DNA of 64,000 nucleotides from assembly GCA_034670405.1 (NCBI GenBank), contig JAXDDX010000045.1, positions 2,392,501-2,456,500 of the forward strand, in the 5' to 3' direction. Position 1 is the first letter of the stretch, and every line of letters starts with the position of its first letter. The notes beneath the pieces are model-generated. The model ran no database searches and was not told where the DNA came from. It saw only the letters and a list, made by a program, of their open reading frames with translations. Shown in pieces: positions 59,626 through 64,000 of the stretch. The DNA is from Hoplostethus atlanticus (taxonomy: Eukaryota; Chordata; Actinopteri; Trachichthyiformes; Trachichthyidae). The position numbers and the translations under genes were made by a program.

Positions 59626-60684
59626 ATACAGTCATTTATCAGACGCTTTTATCCAAAGCGACGTACAAACGTACTTGACACTATGTGGGGATCGAACCCA
59701 CAACCCTGAGACTAAGGCCGAATCTCAATTCACCCCTTGGCCCTACCCCTTAGCCCTTCCCCTCCGTTTTGCACGTTCACGTGTAGCGGTAGGGTGTCCC
59801 GATTCTTGTTGGGATCGAGGGGTAGGGCGAAGCGTTAGGGCTACATGGCCCTCCAAACGGAGATTTTTCAGGGGCACACTACAAACCGAGGGTTAGGAGA
59901 AACCACAGATGTAGTATTTTCTTCGTTAATAAAGATTTAAAAAATATTCGAACCGTCGTATTATCTTAGTTTAATGTCGTTTCAATGTATTATAGACCTT
60001 TTCTTTATAACAAGTATAACAAAAAAATCGCTAGTATGCCGATGTCTCTACCTCGCTAGTTAACGTTACAACATTGTTTTTAGGCTGATTTGTGCATGAC
60101 AGTCCCGCATTTTGACATATTTCCATGTCGCATTTCCCCCCTTTGATGGCATATGATGCCCGAAATATAACTAAAGTCCAGCAGCGAAGTTGGTGCACTT
60201 GTTACGGCTCCTCTAATATCAGTGCAGACAATATATACAATACAATAAAGACAGAGCACCGCTAACGCTATTCTGTCATGAAGTGGGCTGGTAATGAAGC
60301 AGTGGTCTTTTTTATTTGATGACTTGTTTGATCGATTGGTAGCGTGAAACGTATCAATTGTGAACGAATTGCAAGCTTTTCTATCTATGCTTTTCTATCT
60401 CCATCAGATTAATGGCAAATGTCATTGTGATGTGTGTAATGTCCGATGACAAACTCGTCGCGTCTGTTTACGTAAACGTCATCGATGACATATCAGGGTC
60501 TTGAAGGGTTGTTCCATTTCATAGGGGGAGATTTCAACCACTACCCCTTGTGACTCTGTTCCGAGGGCCAAGCCGAAGGGCGAGGGGCACTCGAAAACGA
60601 GTCGTAGGGGTGACATGAGAAAAAAAAAGAGAAATGGGATTCGGTCTAAGAGTCTCATGCTCTACCTACTGAGTTGTCCGGGCC
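59626..60684 (-). mobile_element. tRNA-Lys-derived SINE, split by a transposon
   Basis: On the minus strand the head (60684 to 60647) reads CCCGGACAACTCAGTAGG then TAGAGCATGAGACTCTTA. After the inserted element (59716-60646), from 59715 downward, it goes on AGTCTCAGGGTTGTGGGTTC then GATCCCCACA. Joined, this closely resembles vertebrate tRNA-Lys(CTT), with A box, anticodon stem TGAGA/TCTCA around loop CTCTTAG, and B box GGTTCGATCC. It then runs into the tail CGCTTTGGATAAAAGCG (perfect stem with GGATA loop) and TCTGATAAATGACTG. Head plus L2-type tail makes it a SINE rather than a tRNA gene. Confidence 0.8.
59716..60646. mobile_element. 931-bp non-autonomous transposon in the SINE anticodon loop
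   Basis: The termini GGCCGAATCTCAATTC and, on the minus strand, GACCGAATCCCATTTC match at 13 of 16. TAA lies on both sides (59713-59715 and 60647-60649). Removing the element and one TAA restores a continuous tRNA-Lys anticodon arm, which fixes the insertion boundaries to the base. A 3-bp TAA duplication suggests PIF/Harbinger. Subterminal C-rich motifs (GGCCCTACCCC, GGCCCTCGG) occur in inverted orientation at both ends. I found no transposase frame. Confidence 0.85.
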
Positions 60685-61039
60685 AGGTTAAATCTAAACA
60701 AGCTGCTAGGTCGCCCTGACAACCGTTTTACCTTCAAGCGTCAGTCTAACTTGTGTTTTGTAGACAGTGGTCCATCGCTGAGCTATCAAATGCATCTGAC
60801 CAATCACAGCAGCTTGGGTTGAATTACAACTTGAAATAGGGCTTTGTTTGATCGCGTCTATTATTGTAGGACAATTAGGCCTGAATACACAATATATATA
60901 TTTATGTTTATAGTTGTGCGTAATACGTTTTCATCACCTGTTGATCAACCTGTCTCTAATGACACTAATATTCTGCTTCATTTCAAATCTATTATGATGT
61001 AATTTACTACTTTCATCTACATCCACGGTTCCCAAACTG

Positions 61040-61185
61040 AGGTACCCGGACCCCCACGGGGACAGCGAGCACAGCTGTTACCGCAGCTAGTGATGGCGCT
61101 ACTAGCGCTAGCATCGATAGCACTGCTGGAAGTGCCCGTGCACCTGACACTCACTGGCATCACAACCAGTGGGACTCTGGTAGAG
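61040..61185. mobile_element. Possible DNA-transposon remnant
   Basis: 'GGTTCCCAAACTGAGGTACC' with CGGACCCCCACGGGG resembles the 'GGTTCCCAAACTTTTTGGG' terminus of vertebrate hAT elements. The rest is not recognised. Confidence 0.3.
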
Positions 61186-61398
61186 TTTCACCAGACGCCA
61201 TTGGCAGATTTCTGGTGAGGCAGTGAGCAGTCAGCTGGTCACAACCACAAGCCATGAGTGACTACGCTTGTGAGCGACTGGCCTCTCTGCACTTGATTAT
61301 ATGAAGTCTAAATACAGACACAGACTGTGGAAAATGATTGAAAATGAGACTGAAACCTGATCTGAAGGCTTCATGTGCTTCAGTCCAGGTCACCCTGC

Positions 61399-62025
61399 AG
61401 ACAGTAACTATACATGTCATCTATATAGTCAGTAACTATACATGTCATCTATATAGACAGTAACTATACATGTCATCTATATAGTCAGTAACTATACATG
61501 TCATCTATATAGACAGTAACCATACATCATCTATATAGTCAGTAACTATACATGTCATCTATATAGACAGTAACCATACATCATCTATATAGTCAGTAAC
61601 TATACATGTCATCTATATAGACAGTAACTATACATGTCATCTATATAGTCAGTAACTATACATGTCATCTATATAGACAGTAACTATACATGTCATCTAT
61701 ATAGTCAGTAACTATACATGTCATCTATATAGACAGTAACTATACATGTCATCTATATAGTCAGTAACTATACATGTCATCTATATAGACAGTAACTATG
61801 CATGTCATATATAGTCAGTAACTATACATGTAATCTATATAGACAGTAACTATACATGTCATCTATATAGTCAGTAACTATACATGTTATCTATATAGTC
61901 AGTAACTATACATGTCATCTATATAGACAGTAACTATACATCATCTATATAGACAGTAACTATACATGTCATCTATATAGTCAGTAACTATACATGTCAT
62001 CTATATAGACAGTAACTATACATTC
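61399..62025 (+). repeat. 28-bp minisatellite, regular part, about 22 units
   Basis: The unit is CAGTAACTATACATGTCATC followed by TATATAGT or TATATAGA. The last base alternates T/A in most neighbouring units, so the effective period is 56 bp. A few units lack TG or GT (TACATCATC). Confidence 0.95.
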
Positions 62026-64000
62026 ATCTATATGTAGTAACTATAAAATGTCATCTATATAGTTTTATAAAAATACATTTCCTTTTAAAATAGACAGTAA
62101 CTATAAAATCATCCCATAAGACAGTAACTATCATGTCCCTCTATATAGTTAGTAGGCCCATAAAAATTTCATCTATATAGACAGTAACCCATACATGTCA
62201 ACTATATTTGTCAGAAAACAATCATATCTATAAAACAAGTAACTATACATGTCTCTATATAGTCAGTAACTATACATTTGGGAAAAATTTTATAGTCAGT
62301 AAAATAAACATCATCATATAGACAGTAACTATGCATTTCATCTATAAAGTCAGTAACAATACATGTCATCCCATTAACAGTAACTATACCAAAGTTATCT
62401 AATAGTCAGTAACTAAACATCTTCCCATATAGACAGTAACTATTTCATGTCATCTATATATCATAACTTAACATTTTTATCTAATAAAGGGCCCCTAACA
62501 AAAACATCATCTATATAGACAGTAACAAAACAAAGCATCTATATATCCAGTAACTATACCCCATCTATAAAAGACAGTAACTATAACCCTTTTTAACTAT
62601 ATAGTCAGTAAAATATAAAATGTCCCTCAATAGTCATAACTTAAAAACATGTTTATCAAAATAACAGTAACAAAACAGTCCCTCATATAGACATAACTAT
62701 ACATGTCATTTTATAGTCAGTTTAAATATACAAACCCCTATATAGACAGTAACTATACATGTTAAACTAAAAAAATCCCGTAAAAATATAAATGTTTATC
62801 TATATAGACAGTAACTATACATTTCAACAAAATATCAGAACTAAACATGTCCCTCTATATAGTCAGTAACAAAACATGTCCATCTATATAAACCCGTAAC
62901 ATACATCACCCAAAAACATAACTATACATTCAAACAAATAAAGGGCCGTAACTATAAAATGTCACTATATAGCCGTAACTATACATGTCATCTATAAAGG
63001 GCAGTAACTATGCTTCATCTAAAATAGCAAACTATACCCTTTTCCCTCTAAAAAGGGCAGTAACTATAAAATGTCATCTATATAGTCCCTAACTTACAAC
63101 ATCAATAAAACAGTAACATACATTTTAACTATATATTCCTTTAAATATACCTCACTAAAAAAACAGTTTAACTAAAACATTCCCTCTATATAGTCATTTA
63201 AATATTCCCTGTTTCCCATTAAAATCCCCGTAAAATATACATTTTCATCTTAAATAACAGTAACTAAACAAACATCTATATTTGACGGGAACTATACAGT
63301 CATCTATATAGTCCCGTAAAAATATAAATGTCATCTATTTTAGATTTAAATATACATGTCATCAAAAAAGTCATTTCCATAACCTTCATCTATAAACCCG
63401 TAACTATACATGTCCCTCTATATAAAACATAAAAAACATCATCTATATAGCAGTAAATATGCATTTCACTATATAGTCAGTAACCCATCATGTCCCTCTA
63501 TATAGACCAGTAACTATACATGTCATCTAAAATCAGTAACTATAATTTCATCTATATAGGGCAGGAAACTATACATTTCATTTTTATATATCAGTAACTA
63601 TAAAATGTTATCTAAAAAAGGGCCCTTTTAAATAAAACCCCTCCCTCCCAAAATAAAACATAACTATGCAGCACTAAATAGTCAGTTTAAATTTACATTT
63701 CATCATATAGACAGTAACTATAAAATGTCCCTCATATAGTCAGTAACTATACAACATCTATATAAACAGGAAAAATATACATGGCACTATATAGGCAGTA
63801 AAAATAACATGGTTTTTCTATTAGTCCCTAACTATACATCACTAATAGACAGTAACTATGCATGGGCATCTATATAGCAGTAACTATACATTTCCCCTAT
63901 AAAAAACATAACTATAAAAAGTCAAACTATATATCAGGAACTAAACAACATCTATATAAAACATTTAAAAATACATGTCATCTATATTTGTCATAAATAT
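62026..64000 (+). repeat. 28-bp minisatellite, noisy part, to the window end
   Basis: The same 28-bp unit continues to the last base, but from about 62030 nearly every unit carries several changes. These are often short homopolymer blocks (AAA, CCC, GGG, TTT) replacing normal bases, as in GTCCCTC for GTCATC or AAAATG for ACATG. No intact unit variants are inherited from neighbour to neighbour. This looks more like poor consensus than natural divergence. The array probably extends beyond the window. Confidence 0.85.

Noticed and set aside
60647-60684. A functional tRNA-Lys gene
   Set aside because: The anticodon arm is split by a 931-bp insertion, and the 3' side continues into a SINE tail instead of a tRNA acceptor end.

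Overview
This window looks like non-coding nuclear DNA from a ray-finned fish, very probably a teleost. The evidence is the repeats. There are L2/CR1-type LINE 3' ends with teleost-style tails, and SINEs whose 3' end carries the GGATA stem-loop used by L2-type reverse transcriptases. There is also a Rex3/RTE-like LINE end, Tc1-like transposon ends with the 'CACCGGCCACTT' terminus, and a PIF/Harbinger transposon carrying both of its typical proteins. Micro- and minisatellites are very abundant. I found no bacterial, organellar or viral gene organisation and no CRISPR array. Most open frames over 60 codons look like chance, repeat or transposon frames.

Only one host coding segment is reasonably supported. 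It is a minus-strand first exon (21119-21227) encoding a signal peptide, followed by a good splice donor and lying in a GC/CpG-rich promoter-like block (about 21120-21920). Its gene would run toward lower coordinates, so much of 1-21118 may be its first intron. I cannot name the gene and recognised no downstream exon. A second GC-rich block at 150-365 is ambiguous.

Layout. 1-16 kb: mostly plain sequence with a LINE end (1950), a 40-bp minisatellite joined to a MITE (3873-4570), several SINEs and simple repeats. 15.5-19.5 kb: a composite repeat holding a 29-bp minisatellite, a 'TTAAAGCTGC' MITE, and a 1.8-kb TTAA-bounded element with a smaller MITE inside it. 20.8-21.9 kb: a GATA/GACA array, then the exon and promoter. 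22.6-28 kb: a degenerate LINE reverse transcriptase, an inverted pair of 203-bp repeats, and a hAT-like element. 28-50 kb: scattered SINE, LINE, Tc1 and MITE copies with simple repeats. 51-53.3 kb: a 33/34-bp minisatellite open in all three forward frames. 55.9-58.6 kb: a 23+12-bp minisatellite split by a 1.5-kb Harbinger transposon. 59.6-60.7 kb: a tRNA-Lys-derived SINE interrupted in its anticodon loop by a 931-bp transposon. 61.4-64 kb: a 28-bp minisatellite that is clean at first and then abruptly noisy, which suggests an assembly or consensus problem.

I found no clearly new multi-gene biological system. The best leads are nested insertions and the apparent births of minisatellites from transposon ends. 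Family names come from remembered consensus sequences and were not searched.
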